Origin: Promerops cafer
Taxonomy: Eukaryota > Chordata > Aves > Passeriformes > Nectariniidae
Length of the DNA: 64,000 bases
Direction: 5' to 3'
Assembly (NCBI GenBank): GCA_013398275.1
Contig: VZSE01011444.1
Span: forward strand, 1-64,000
Each line of letters begins with the position of its first letter. Position 1 is the stretch's first letter. Below, in pieces: positions 9,229 to 20,708 of the stretch. The position numbers and the translations under genes are program-made. The notes below the pieces were generated by a model. It saw only the letters and a list, made by a program, of their open reading frames with translations. It was not told where the DNA came from and made no database searches.

Positions 9229-9535
9229 TTTAATACTAAACGACTTGTGAAGTTTTCCTCATGGTAAGAAAGTTTGGGGTTGGCCTTTTTTTCTCACCCC
9301 CTAATCCAAGGAATCTATTCTCTCTGGAAATATTTATTTTATATTCTGACATCAGATGGCTGTTCAGTCTATATCATAACTCTGCCCCCTTTGTACTTTT
9401 TCAGTATTGAAATACAAAAATCATCCCACTGTCACATTCCGCAGTTGTAAACTTCGGAAGGTTCTTTTACAAAAGCTCTTTCTAGGACAAAGTTAAGCAC
9501 AAACAAGGCAAACATATCTGAGAACTGTTCATTGG
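9229..9535. other. Spacer without recognised features
   Basis: This AT-rich DNA between the CR1 end and the LTR-like segment contains no ORF, repeat or motif that I can support. Confidence 0.5.
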
Positions 9536-9539
9536 TAAC

Positions 9540-10340
9540 AAAACGTGCATTGCCCTACTAAAGAACAGAAAAGGCAGAAAAGGAGGAAGGCAAATGAACA
9601 GAGGTGGACAAAGAAAGAGAGGAGAGAGAAAAAGTCAGTGTTACCACCAGAACTTCAGAAAAAGTGAGTGTTACTACCAGAACTTCAGTGACGACCAACT
9701 GGCAGGGGGTGTGTGCGTGCTGCCTGCTGGGGGAAACCCGCGCAGCTGTCAGGCGCAGCTTCAAAGGCACGGCTCCTGTGTCAACAGGCCAGACACGAGG
9801 CGAGGGGATGCTTGGGCAGGAGGTGCAGAAAGCTGGACAGGGTTGCAGTGGGATTGCAGCAGTGGGCTGGATTGGCAAAGCAGTGTTGGAAGCAGGTGGC
9901 TCAGGAACGAGGTAGGCAGGGACAAAGCAGGTAGGGGCGTCGGGTAGAAATGCAGGGAGGCAGGACTAGCAAAGGCTGGAGAGAGAAGAAGACACGGGTT
10001 AGGCACAAGGCTCAGTGGTCTCAGGTGGTCAATCAGTGAAGTGAAGTCAGCAAGCCAAGCGTTGTGCCTTGCAACTTTTGGTGCAGTTACTTTTATCCCC
10101 TGAGGCTTCTCCCAAGGTCTGCGCACTGGCAGGAGACCACTGGCCATGTGAGTGTTCGACTGCAGTCCATTGGTGCAGACTATTTGCCCGTCAGTTGGAC
10201 AACTTTTCTAGAGGGCACAGTGTTCTTGGCACTCTCCTCCTCCTCCTGGATACTGACTGCCTATTCCATGTGAGACATGAAATGGCTGCCAGAGCAGGTG
10301 CAGCCCCTCCCCCCACCCCTCTGGTAATCTTCAAATAACG
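9540..10340 (-). repeat. LTR-like segment related to the LTR at 1960-2515
   Basis: On the minus strand it has a CCAAT box, GGGGATAAAAG as a TATA element near 10093 and a C/T-rich downstream part sharing ATCCAGCCCA, CTGGTAGTAA and the CTTTTCTG pyrimidine run with the 2-kb LTR. A 32-bp direct repeat, GAAAAAGT(C/G)(A/T)GTGTTAC with a shared ACCAGAACTTCAG, occurs at about 9628-9690. It could be the 5' LTR of the same provirus. Ends are approximate. Confidence 0.5.
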
Positions 10341-10344
10341 TTGA

Positions 10345-11937
10345 GGCAAAAATTTAATTTGTTTTCTCACATCTACTTAGACTACATTCTCATTATGAGT
10401 GAGAGTACAAACTAGCTAGCTAATACCTTTGGAAAATTTCATTCATTTTTAAAAATTTACATTAATGGGTTGAAGTAGTTTTGGGTGTTTATTCTGGTGC
10501 TTTTTGAATTACAAGTCAATGAAAAATATTGAGACAACATTGCAGTGGTAGAAGTACATTCCTTCAAAGCCTGTTAAAGATTAATATAATTCATGGTGGT
10601 AAGGGAGTTGTGCTTATCACTTTTCAGTGTTTTTATAAAACACTTCTGCAATACAAAAAGTAAATTATTTGATGTCTTCACACATTTGTTGTCTTCCACA
10701 GACAAAAGGAGAGGAAGCTTTAGCTCACAGATCAGCCATTGGACCTACCTTCTGATCCAATTAAATCTTGCAAGTGGAAGACAGCTTCATTCACCATGTC
10801 TATTCAATAATTGAATAATTCATGTCATGACAGTTTTAATTCTGTAAGTATTATGAAGCATGTATTTGACTGCAGGCATTTCTGGGACACCCACACTAAA
10901 TTGTTAGTGTTAGTACTCAGTATATACATCCCACCTCTAGAAATACCTCAAAATTATAACTCAGGAAAAAAAAGGTAGAGAAGACCTGGAGGAAAATATT
11001 TGGATATGAAATAATATGAAATAATGAAAATATGTTCCGTGAAGTTCACTGAATAAATATATTTCATTTTTCAAAACAGTATAAACAGGATTAGCAAAAA
11101 ACCCCAAAGACCAGCAGAAGTTCTTTTAAAAGAGAAAGGGGAAGTATTATTAGATTGAATGTTCTACAATAAATAAGTTCAGAGAATAAATGTGAGGAAG
11201 ATGATATTTTTAGTTTTGTATGGATGTATTACAAGAATACATTAATAGAAGACCTAATGCAGTAAGGTCTTGAACTTAGTTGTTGCTGGCCAAGAAGAAA
11301 ATTCCAGTTTTATAAAGGTTTAAATAAAGTTTTATGTGAAAGTTTAATCTCCACTTTCAGTTTGCATATTTAAAGATAATAATTTGGGTTTAGCTTTTTT
11401 TTTCATAGAATGAAGTTAGTGGAAAGGAAAACAGAAGCAAAGAATTTGAATTAAAATAGAAAATTAATTCCCCTACCTGTCCTGTCCTTATACATTTATT
11501 TATTCAATCAACCAAAATTCCATCACTTCAGTATTTCAGAACCCTCTCCATGTGCATTTCACATTTAAAAGCAATTTTACAAAGCTGTAGTAGATTTTGT
11601 ACTCAGATGGTCATTCTGCCTATTTTGTGAAAGGTGTACTACTGACCACATTTAAGGTACATTTATTCTTACTTTATAAATCTAGCTCACAGTATTCAAC
11701 AACATGGTGTGCATGTACCATGCTTTATATAATGCAACACCTAGTGGAAACAAGGTTCTGTGTATTTAACGTAATAGATATTCAGCCTAAGTATCCCCAT
11801 TGAGATGTTTTGAACTTCATCTGAACATTCAGGAGGCCATGGTGAGGGCATTGTATCTTCTCTCTGTGAGGAACTTGCTATGGCAATTCCCTTTTTTAAC
11901 ACTTTGTAATGTTAGCATCTACATGAACAGTGGAGCT
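10345..11937. other. AT-rich unique DNA
   Basis: No gene, repeat or RNA is recognised. ORFs are short and typical of AT-rich noise. Confidence 0.5.
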
Positions 11938-11943
11938 CACTAT

Positions 11944-12509
11944 TGCAACGCCGCGAGCCCCCGCTCCGCGCTGCCGTCCCCGCGGAGTGCCTCCTAAGAA
12001 GGGCGCACAGGAGGTTGGTTGCGTCCTGGCACAATTGTAAAGAAGTGCTAGCAGCGGCGGAATAAGGGAGAGGGACAAGGCTCTCTGGTCTACACACACA
12101 CACAGCTTATTGCCAAAGAGGTAGGGGCCAAAGAGCGATATAACAGAGGAGGGTCCAGGATTATATAGGGTACAGAATGGGAGTGGTTTTAGGGAAGGGT
12201 CCAATAGGAACAGGAGAGGTAGGAGGGTCCAGGGCGGAGTAAGGGGCCCTGTGTCCTATCAGGATACACGGGGAGGAATACATAAACTTTCATCCAACCA
12301 GGGGGATAACTGGGGAGAACATTCTGGAACATGGGAAGGGACAAGGGGTGACAGACAGGGGGATTGACAAGAGCTAGGGAAGGTTCTAGAGGGAAAGGCG
12401 GGGAAGGGTTACATAACAAGGGGGTGGAGAGCAACCGCAGGGGAAGGAGGAGACTACACGGTAGTCTCCTCCCATGGCACCCATTCCCTGGTTGCCATGG
12501 GATACAACA
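11944..12509 (-). mobile_element. Solo LTR, C/T-rich family (566 bp)
   Basis: Ends are TGCAACGCCG and GATACAACA on the plus strand. Flanking hexamers CACTAT (11938-11943) and CGCTAT (12510-12515) are a target duplication with one mismatch. On the minus strand there is a TATATAAT element near 12155 and an AATAAG poly(A) variant near 12108 beside a short (CA)n. U5 is GC-rich. It is related in layout to the LTR at 14290-14870. Confidence 0.8.
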
Positions 12510-12515
12510 CGCTAT

Positions 12516-14289
12516 CACAAGAAATCAATAAAATGGTTAACATTTAATGCTGACACAAGAAACTGGTACACATGTATGGCTATATTAGAAAGTATAATTA
12601 TGGTTCAAAGTATTGAATATATACAGGAGTAATAATTTACCTGGGGTAATCATAACTGGAGACAACTGTCAGATAAATGAAGCTCCACATTTCTGAGTTT
12701 AAACTATTCTGAGAGATTAGAATGACATTCATGCACGTTATAATGTTTTCTTTGTTTGAGATTCTTGCAGCCTTTTGGCACATTCATTGTTTCCTGCTGT
12801 TACAAGCAGAAAAATAAACTAAATGTTTGGATCAGTTATTGAATGGCAAGTTCAAAATAAACAAAAAGGTCTTTCTTCCTTTAAGATAGTGAGAAATTAT
12901 CTAGAAATTTAGTGTAGACTTAATCTGAGGCAGACAATTTAGTGTAAATCAGCTCTTCTAGGTTCAATGTATTTAATATAAGACTAGTATTAATGACAGG
13001 TAATTCAGAGTTAGATCAGGAATTTCCCCAGTGTTCCATGGACACAGTTTTGTGTACTGATTTAACTGCAATATAGATAAAGTATAAGTAAATCGTTTCA
13101 AGGGCAGTTTCTCTCAAAGCATTTCTAATAGAACAGTTGAAGCAGCAAGTCCTGCAATAAATGAGGTACTTGAAGGTGAGAACAAACTGGGATGGTTTAT
13201 GGTTTGAGTTAATGTCATTGACGGAAAGGTTAATACTGTGATTATTGTTGTTAACTTTTTCTTACCCCTTCTTTTTATTATTTTTATGTGTCTCTTTCTC
13301 GTTGAGGTCTGGAATTGCCCTATCTTTCTGTTCCTGTCAAAGATGATCGGTTTGCTTACGAAATATTTCCAAACAGTGTAAAAAGTACTCTAAACAGTTA
13401 GTTTGTTGTTTGCTTGTTTCACCTTTCTTTTTATTGGTGCTGCTCTGAGTCAGATCAGGTAATTCTCTAGAAAAAGAAACAAGAAAGGAAGTATTTACTA
13501 TGCAGTATCTGCTTTCAGACTCCCTCTTCTAAGTGAACATTAAAACGTACTGATGTGAGGATCAATCAGCATGTCTTTTAGTCTTCTCTGACTCATTCTC
13601 TTTCTCTTCAGAATGCTTTGAAAAACAAATTATATATTGATGAAGAAGCCTGTGCAGCTTTGGACTGTAATTAGATGCACTTAATGGAACAGAAAGAGTA
13701 CCCTGCTGTCATGTTAAAAGACTATGTACTTAGTTTTTGTTTTAAATCTGTTTGAATCAAAGTATTTCAGTTGCAGATCAGATGCTGTAATTCAGGTGAG
13801 ATGAGACGTTACTTATTTTTTCATTCCAAAGGCATTACATTTTGCTCTTTGTGAATTACAAATACAGCAAGTTTTGGATTGCTTTTCAGTTACTGGTGCG
13901 GTTTTTGGTGCCTCACATGGTTTTATTAAAACATTGTAGTTTGGCTAATGCAATTGTAGTAGGTTTCCTGACTCTCCACCAAGGAGCACCACAGTGTTCC
14001 ACACAGGCCAAAAATGGCAGAGCAGTCAGTAGCAGATGAGAGCAACAACCTGTTCACCCAGCCTGATGAGCAAAATACTAGGTCTGACTTGAGAGTAGGA
14101 GTCTTGGGTGACCTGTTGTGGAAAATAAAATGAAATGCTCTTTTTATTGCCATCTTCTCCTAATCTCTCACCTACTATGGCTTCAGGGCTTCACCTCTTC
14201 TAAAGATCTCAGTTCTGCAAGGTGCTGAGCAACTCAGTGCTCTTGCCTAATCTGACAGAAAGCCTGACTCTCAGTGCCAGCCTCGTTTC
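12516..14289. other. AT-rich unique DNA with one weak exon candidate
   Basis: Mostly featureless. A pyrimidine tract and AG precede an open stretch at 13612-13667 (plus strand) that reads NALKNKLYIDEEACAALD before a weak GTAATT donor. Its phase does not fit the candidate exons further right, so I do not call it. Confidence 0.4.
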
Positions 14290-14870
14290 TGGTGGTCGGG
14301 AGACGCAGGACAGCTTCCTTCCCAAGAGCGTCCCTTCGCCCCAGGATAGCTCAGGGAGTTAAGACACAAACCGACACAGAGAAACAACAGGAGGACAAAG
14401 CAATCTTTGGAGTGAACTTCTGGGGTTTATTGCCACCAGGGAGCTCAGGGTCCAAAGACCAAGAGCATAGAGGGTCCGAGGGTTTCAAGGGAGCACCTTG
14501 AGGAGGAGTCGAGGGTTCAGGAACCAATAGGGTTGGGGTTGAGGGGAGGAGCAAGGGAGTAACAAAGGACTTCCGTCCAGTGAGGGTAAAGGGGAAGGGA
14601 TACATTGTTGGTGGACCTAATAGGGTAACAAGACTAACAGAGGCTTCTAGAACAAAGGGTGGTAAAAGAAGGGACAATGGGGGTGATTGAAGGGACAATC
14701 AACTTGGAGAAAGGAGAGAGAGAAAAGGAGTAGGATTAACAACTGGGGATTACATCACTAATTTCAAGAGTGATCTTTGCCTATCAGGGGTCTATACACA
14801 AGTGTCATACCATGGGACCCAGTCGGTCTCTACCTGAGGCATACTAGGTATCCCATGGGATGGAGCACCA
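14290..14870 (-). mobile_element. Solo LTR, C/T-rich family (581 bp)
   Basis: Terminal inverted TGGTG and CACCA, a minus-strand AATAAA at 14426-14431, a CCTATTGG box and a C/T-rich U3 support an LTR. The minus-strand start contains CCATCCCATGGGATACC, similar to TATCCCATGGCAACC in the LTR at 12.5 kb. I could not find a target duplication, so the ends may be off by some bases. Confidence 0.7.
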
Positions 14871-17800
14871 TATGTTTGATGAAACTTTCTGGAGGCTAAA
14901 ACTTTGTGTTTACAAGTAGTAAGTTAGCTTGCAGGGCTCTGAATACTGTGGGAAAGAGCCTAAGCTGTCATTCATGCCTCATATTGTGACACTGTCCAGC
15001 ACACTGCCTAATTAGGCTGTTCTCTTCATTGTTTTCAGGTACATACAGTGAGCTGCAATGATTTTCAGGTTTTCTTCAGCCATAGAAAGCATTTGCCTAA
15101 CCTGGTTGCAACAAGAAGCAGCCCCTTGCAGAGAGATGCCATACAGCTTGAACTTCAACTCAGATGAATCTTTTCATTCTTGTTACCTGAATGCAGTTTT
15201 GCAGACCTTCATGGAAAATAGTCTGTTCTGTTGTGGCCTATTTACTTCATAAAATGGGAAGTCACAGTGGTTTTATATACATTTGTCTGTACTTCATCTT
15301 ATGGAAGAGCCTGACAGAGGTTTCATTTCGTCACGTTTTCTTTTCTAGATTAGGTACCAGAAATTGGGCCCAGAAGCTGAAGTTCTTGGTTTGCTGACAG
15401 AAGGAACTCTTGTTAGAAATAAGGACAGTAAAATGCATTAGTTTGTTAAGTGGAAGGGGAAAAGAGAAGAAAAAATGAGGGGCTGGATAAAATGGGATGG
15501 GAAAAGAATCAGCAAACTAATTTGTTACTGAGGAGATTTGGTGCCTGCAGCACCCACACTATGCCAGCTGCCAGTTGCGGGGAAATCAGATTGGGTATGT
15601 CATCTGCAATATGGTAAATTTTTTTTTGAAGGACTACCCCAAAAGCTATTTAAAACCTGGCAGACTATGAAGGACTTAGCTCTCACGAAGTTCAAGATGA
15701 CCTCAAATCTTTTAACTGGTCAGACTTGCCCTCTCCTCCCAGATTTTCAGGTCATGTATAACTGTTTTGAGTGTGGGATCTGTTCAGTGAGAAAACACAA
15801 AGCACAAACCAAATGTAAGCTATAAAAAAGCAGTTGGTCTTGTTCCATCCAAAACATGCACAAGGAGGTGGCCCTTCTTCACTCAGGGAAAATGAAGCGC
15901 CATTTAGCAGGGTCCTACCAAGTGCCATGTAATGCCCTACCAAGCAGCTGACAAAATACTTGAGGAAAGGGTGTCTTTGAATATTTTTTAACTACTTAGA
16001 ACTCCTCAGTATCACAAGTGCTTAAAGCTCTAAATGATATAAGATCCAGCCCTACACTGTGTATGTCTTCAGCTCTCCAGAAAGTCTTGACACAGGTTGG
16101 CCCATACTCTTGCATTTTCCTAGTCCAGACCTTCACTTGGATTACCATACAGAAAAAACTTTAAAAAGTTTAGGGAGTGCCTTTTCAAAGCTAGGGAAGA
16201 GCTATAAAATTCAGCAAATGGGCAAAGATACTGCTGCTTTGTGTGCTACATAATACAACAGGTGTCTCATCTTCCAGAGCATACCTCCAGAGAAGTGTAA
16301 AGAAGCACAGTGAAGAATGCATTATCCACGACTGTTTTTTTCACACCAGCTATTTGTACAAAAACAGATGTCATAAACAGCAATTAGAACAAAACTGGAA
16401 CTTAACCTGAGCAGTAGATTCCAAGAGTAATCTGTAAGGTGCCCAAGCAAACTGGCAAAATGTTGTGGCAGCATCCCAGTGTGACCATTCAGGAGGCACT
16501 CTGAGGGTCATACTCACACCACCAGGGACTTTCACTGCTCTCTCACTATGGGAGGCTCTTGTGACCCAAAAGTCCCTGCTAGACTCCTGCTCACCCCACC
16601 ACAAAGTGGGCAATTCATGGCCTCTCGCCTCTGGCTCCTGCCACCCAGAATTCAACCTGTGGCTGCACAGCAGCTGCACCCAGATCTAACTACACCAAAT
16701 TTATTCCTCAACACCAAAGTGCTGGAAAAAAGGCAGTGGACACAGGAGCAGTATGTGCACAACAAGCATCAAGCAGAAGCCCACAAAAAACTTTTCCCCA
16801 TTCTTTAAGAATTCAGGGTTCTAAATGACTGAATTGGTAACAGTACTGCATGACCCTTATGATTGTCCAGGGACCCAGAGCTGCAAATGAAATATGTCAC
16901 AGAGACTAGGTAAGGCTGCGACTGTAAATCAGGGTGGCTCTGTCTCCTGTTTTATCAGAGAATAAATTCAGAAATGGTACCTTCGCCAAAAGACTTTTGT
17001 CAAAACCCCCTCGCTCTTAAGGAGAAAAGGAAGCATACAAAAGACTGAAAACCTGGTATGGTACCAGCTGAATCAACTTCTATAATAAAATTAACTGAAC
17101 TGGGGAAATAGTGTACTGATTTATACTATTACTCCTGTTTTGAATGTTGTTGCATTATTTAATTGTCAAAAAGAACAAAATGTTCCTGAGTTTATATGGT
17201 TGGCTTTAGCTTACATCTAGCCCTGTGAAAGAAATTGCTTAATTTGGCCAGAAAACAATGATACACGAAGTAGGTATTTTTTATTCAAGGAAAGGAAATA
17301 ACATTATTTTTGATGAGGAGAAGCCTTATGTAAAAAGGGTGTTTGAAAGCTTTAGTTCTAGGCTGGTAAATACCTAGAAAAATACTAGCTTTTAGGCAAA
17401 TGCACTTCTTTCTGGTTATTGGAGTCTTAGACCCATTTGACTTACCTGCAGAGGGCAGAGCTTGAGGGGAGCACTCCAGCACCTCCCTGGCCCCAACTAC
17501 AGGAGTCCAGGAGAATCTTACTGCAAAAGAGGAAAGGAAAATGTGGGCACTGTAGGCAGTCCTCAGTCTAATCCATACTGAGGTACAACTGCCTGAAGCT
17601 GAGCAGAGGGAATTCCAGAAAGAGTGTATTTAGTGGGTTAGAATACCATACTGTTCTATTTGTTTGTTTACTGGTGACAGTCTGATGAACAGTTGGTGGG
17701 GGGTTATGTCTTACAGGGAAAGACCTAACTAGATGAGGAACAGATAGGAGAGGTCACAATTCCCCAGAGGGGATGTGTATTGGATATTTCAATTACCATC

Positions 17801-19722
17801 CTAAGTGTGGTTTTATAAGGGAAGAACTTGTGAAAAAAAGTGAAAAAACTTCTGTGAAAAAATTACATACTTGCAATGTTTTGAGCTATGCTAGGACTAG
17901 TTTAGAGCAAAGTTAGCTGCATGGATCTGTGTAGGAGTAGTTTCCTCAAAATGTGTTGCCTGAAAAAGATTAAGTACTGCTTGGAAATAAGTAAGGAGGC
18001 ATTGCTGGCTCCCTGTTTGGAGGAGACTTGAAGTTTCCATACTCAATAAAGAACTGCACTACCACGACAAGGACTGATAAGTCTTGAAGAAGATAAGACA
18101 CTTACCTTCGTTGTTGTGAGAAAGTAATACAGGAAGTTCATAGCATTTTCTATATGTTACAAATTAATTTTTTTGTCCTCTTGATTTTTTGCTTTACTAG
18201 AAGCATTGTGGATAGATATTAGCAGGACAAGACCTGTTTGTCAGGTCAGAAAAGAGTATATAGCAGTAATCAGGGTGTAATGTGACCAGGCACAACTTTT
18301 TGTGTCAGCTAAGTAACTAAAGTCCTTTGTCCTTTTCCTAGAGTGTTACTCTAAAATAGCATAGGGAAAGTGAATATTTTATTAACTAGGCATAAACCTC
18401 TGTCTTGAGTCATGCTAATGAATGTAATATTTCTTGTGGCATTGGAAATATGAAAAAGAAGACGTCTGTGTTACCCTAAGTCTAGTGTTCTACATTTGGT
18501 GGAACCAGTTCTTGAGAAAACCCATATTCCAGCAGCCAGGAGTCAGAAATTAATTCCTATTTCTTTACAGCTTGTCTATAGCCCTGCCTCTCTTATTTTA
18601 GGTAACTTTCCCAAATCAGTAGAAATCAGGCACCTAAGTCAAGAATTAATCTGTCCATCACATGGATAAAGAGACACAGACATTAAAACTTCCGAGCACT
18701 CAGCTATGAAAGCAGTGTGAATTCGTCTGATGTCAAAGATGAAGATATATCAGATTTACATCTCTGGCATCTGGTTTAATCTCCCCTTATCTCTATCTTT
18801 TGTATCATCCATTTTGGGAAAACTGGGTTTAAAAAGAAGGAGCAACCTCAACAAGGCAACTGAACTGCTGCTTGTGTCACTCCAGTTTTAGTTAGTGCCT
18901 TTGACATACTGCTATATGGCACACTAAAGAATTAGCTTTATCAGTTATTCTTTAATATTGGCTGAATATTAGAGCATCAGGGAACAACAGCTATTATAGG
19001 AGCAGAAGTAGTTTACAGAATATGTATTTCAGGTTCAAATCTCCAGATGCTGCTCAGCCCTCAAATTCACTGATCATGTGTGTATTATATCTTACACTGT
19101 TTTAGCTCTTCAAAGTTTTGTGCTAAGTTCTTGGATTCTTTTTGACATACCTTGGATTGCTCCCGTCTGTGACATGCTAAATGAGATGTGCAAGATCTTC
19201 CTTATACTTCCTCTGAAACAGAGCACTTTTATCTTGCCAGATACTTTAGTTTTCATCAAAATACATTAAAGTTGCCAAGGTACAACATGAATTCCAAAAC
19301 TTTTTAGTCAATGTTTTCCTGTCCTCCATATTTATATAACTCTCACACTACAAATTTAATCCATTTTCCCCTCAAAACATTTGCACTTTATGTGCTGTCT
19401 GATAATGTTGAGGAGTATGTTATAATAAAGAATACAGAAAGAAGTATGAAGGGGAAGTGGTATTTTCTGTTAGTACTCACGGAATTGCAGAATGGAGGAC
19501 ACTGTAAGGGACATTAGGAGGTCATTTTATTTACATACAATCCAAAAAATATAAACAGAAGCAGTTGAATCTTCTGTGGGGTTAAATATTTTGCATAATG
19601 TAATAGCTTTTTTGGCCTGTCCTTGCCTGATACTGTTTTATACTTTTTGATGTCTCATTAGCTGGTGAGATGGGAAATGTCTCACTAGAATATATAGTAT
19701 CCTGTTTTACTTCCATTTGCAG
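14871..19722. other. AT-rich unique DNA
   Basis: No repeat or gene recognised. A slightly GC-richer patch at 16470-16790 carries a plus-strand ORF without a recognisable domain. The rest reads as intron or intergenic DNA. Confidence 0.45.
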
Positions 19723-19766
19723 ACACATGTTGAAGCAGACAGACCGTTCAAATATGTTACTGACAG
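19723..19766 (+). CDS. Weak candidate exon (44 nt)
   Basis: A strong acceptor (TTTTACTTCCATTTGCAG) and an ideal donor (CAG followed by GTAAGT) bound 44 nt that are open in two frames. One frame, HMLKQTDRSNMLLT, is phase-compatible with the candidate at 20629. Short length makes chance likely. No family is recognised. Confidence 0.25.
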
Positions 19767-20628
19767 GTAAGTACCTGGTTTGTTTAGGAGAAGAGGTATT
19801 TTCTTCTTGTGGTGCTCTCTTCTGCAGAATGTACCTTTCTGGAGAATGTATCATTCTTTTTCATTCTTATGGCAGGCAACTGGCTGATTGCTTTCTTCAC
19901 ACCTCTATCACAAGCAACAGTTAAATTTTTTTTTTCAGTTTCCATTTTCTGAGTCTCAGAACAAAGACTTGTCTGTGTCAGGGTCTCACTTTCACATGTA
20001 AGGGATATTCTTCCATGTTTCTACTGGATCTTAACACCTGTAACCTGAAATAACATTGTGGTTCTGTTACTGCCCACAGAAACAGGACCAAATTAAGTGG
20101 TACCTGTTTGAGAATTTGTGAAGCGTTCATGTTTCTGAAGTCTGTGGCTTTTCATGAGACCACAGCATTTAAGGACTAAAGGGAACATGTTGTTTTGAAA
20201 GGAAGACCTTGAAAACAATCAGCAGTCTCTCCTCATTTCTTTCTTGTTCCCAGTTCATGCATTTATTAGTGGCATTAGTTTACAAGGAAACCTCATTAAG
20301 GTTCTTTTCCTTACTAAGAAGAAAGCCTGTAGGGACAGGAAGCGTGCTTTTCAATAGAAAACATTTAGTTTCAATAATGAATGTTAGCTGCATCAGAACA
20401 CACAACAACATGAGTGATATTTTAAAAGAAACAACAAAATGAGCCTGGGACAGAGGTTGAATAGAGGACATTCTCAGTCCAGACAACATATTTTGAAATC
20501 AGAATTTTTCTGAATTTTTAGGGGGAATTTTTATCTGTTTCTCTTTTTGTATCATTTGTTCTTTCCTTTGATTTTGTTGAATAACTGAATTGCATAAAGT
20601 CTAAGTATCATTGTGGTCATTCTTGCAG

Positions 20629-20708
20629 ATGTCATAAGGGACGTGGATCTTCCAGAAGAATTTAAATGTCCTCATGGCCAACAAAAGATGCTGTCTATTG
20701 TGGGAGAA
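20629..20708 (+). CDS. Weak candidate exon (80 nt)
   Basis: It follows CATTCTTGCAG and reads VIRDVDLPEEFKCPHGQQK and a few more residues, which is unusually protein-like for this AT-rich stretch. The donor (GAA before GTAGAA) is weak. The incoming phase matches the 19723-19766 candidate and the outgoing phase 0 matches 38658. The family is unknown. Confidence 0.3.

Noticed and set aside
13612..13667. Possible exon reading NALKNKLYIDEEACAALD
   Set aside because: Good acceptor but weak GTAATT donor, and the outgoing phase leads to a stop in the next candidate exon.
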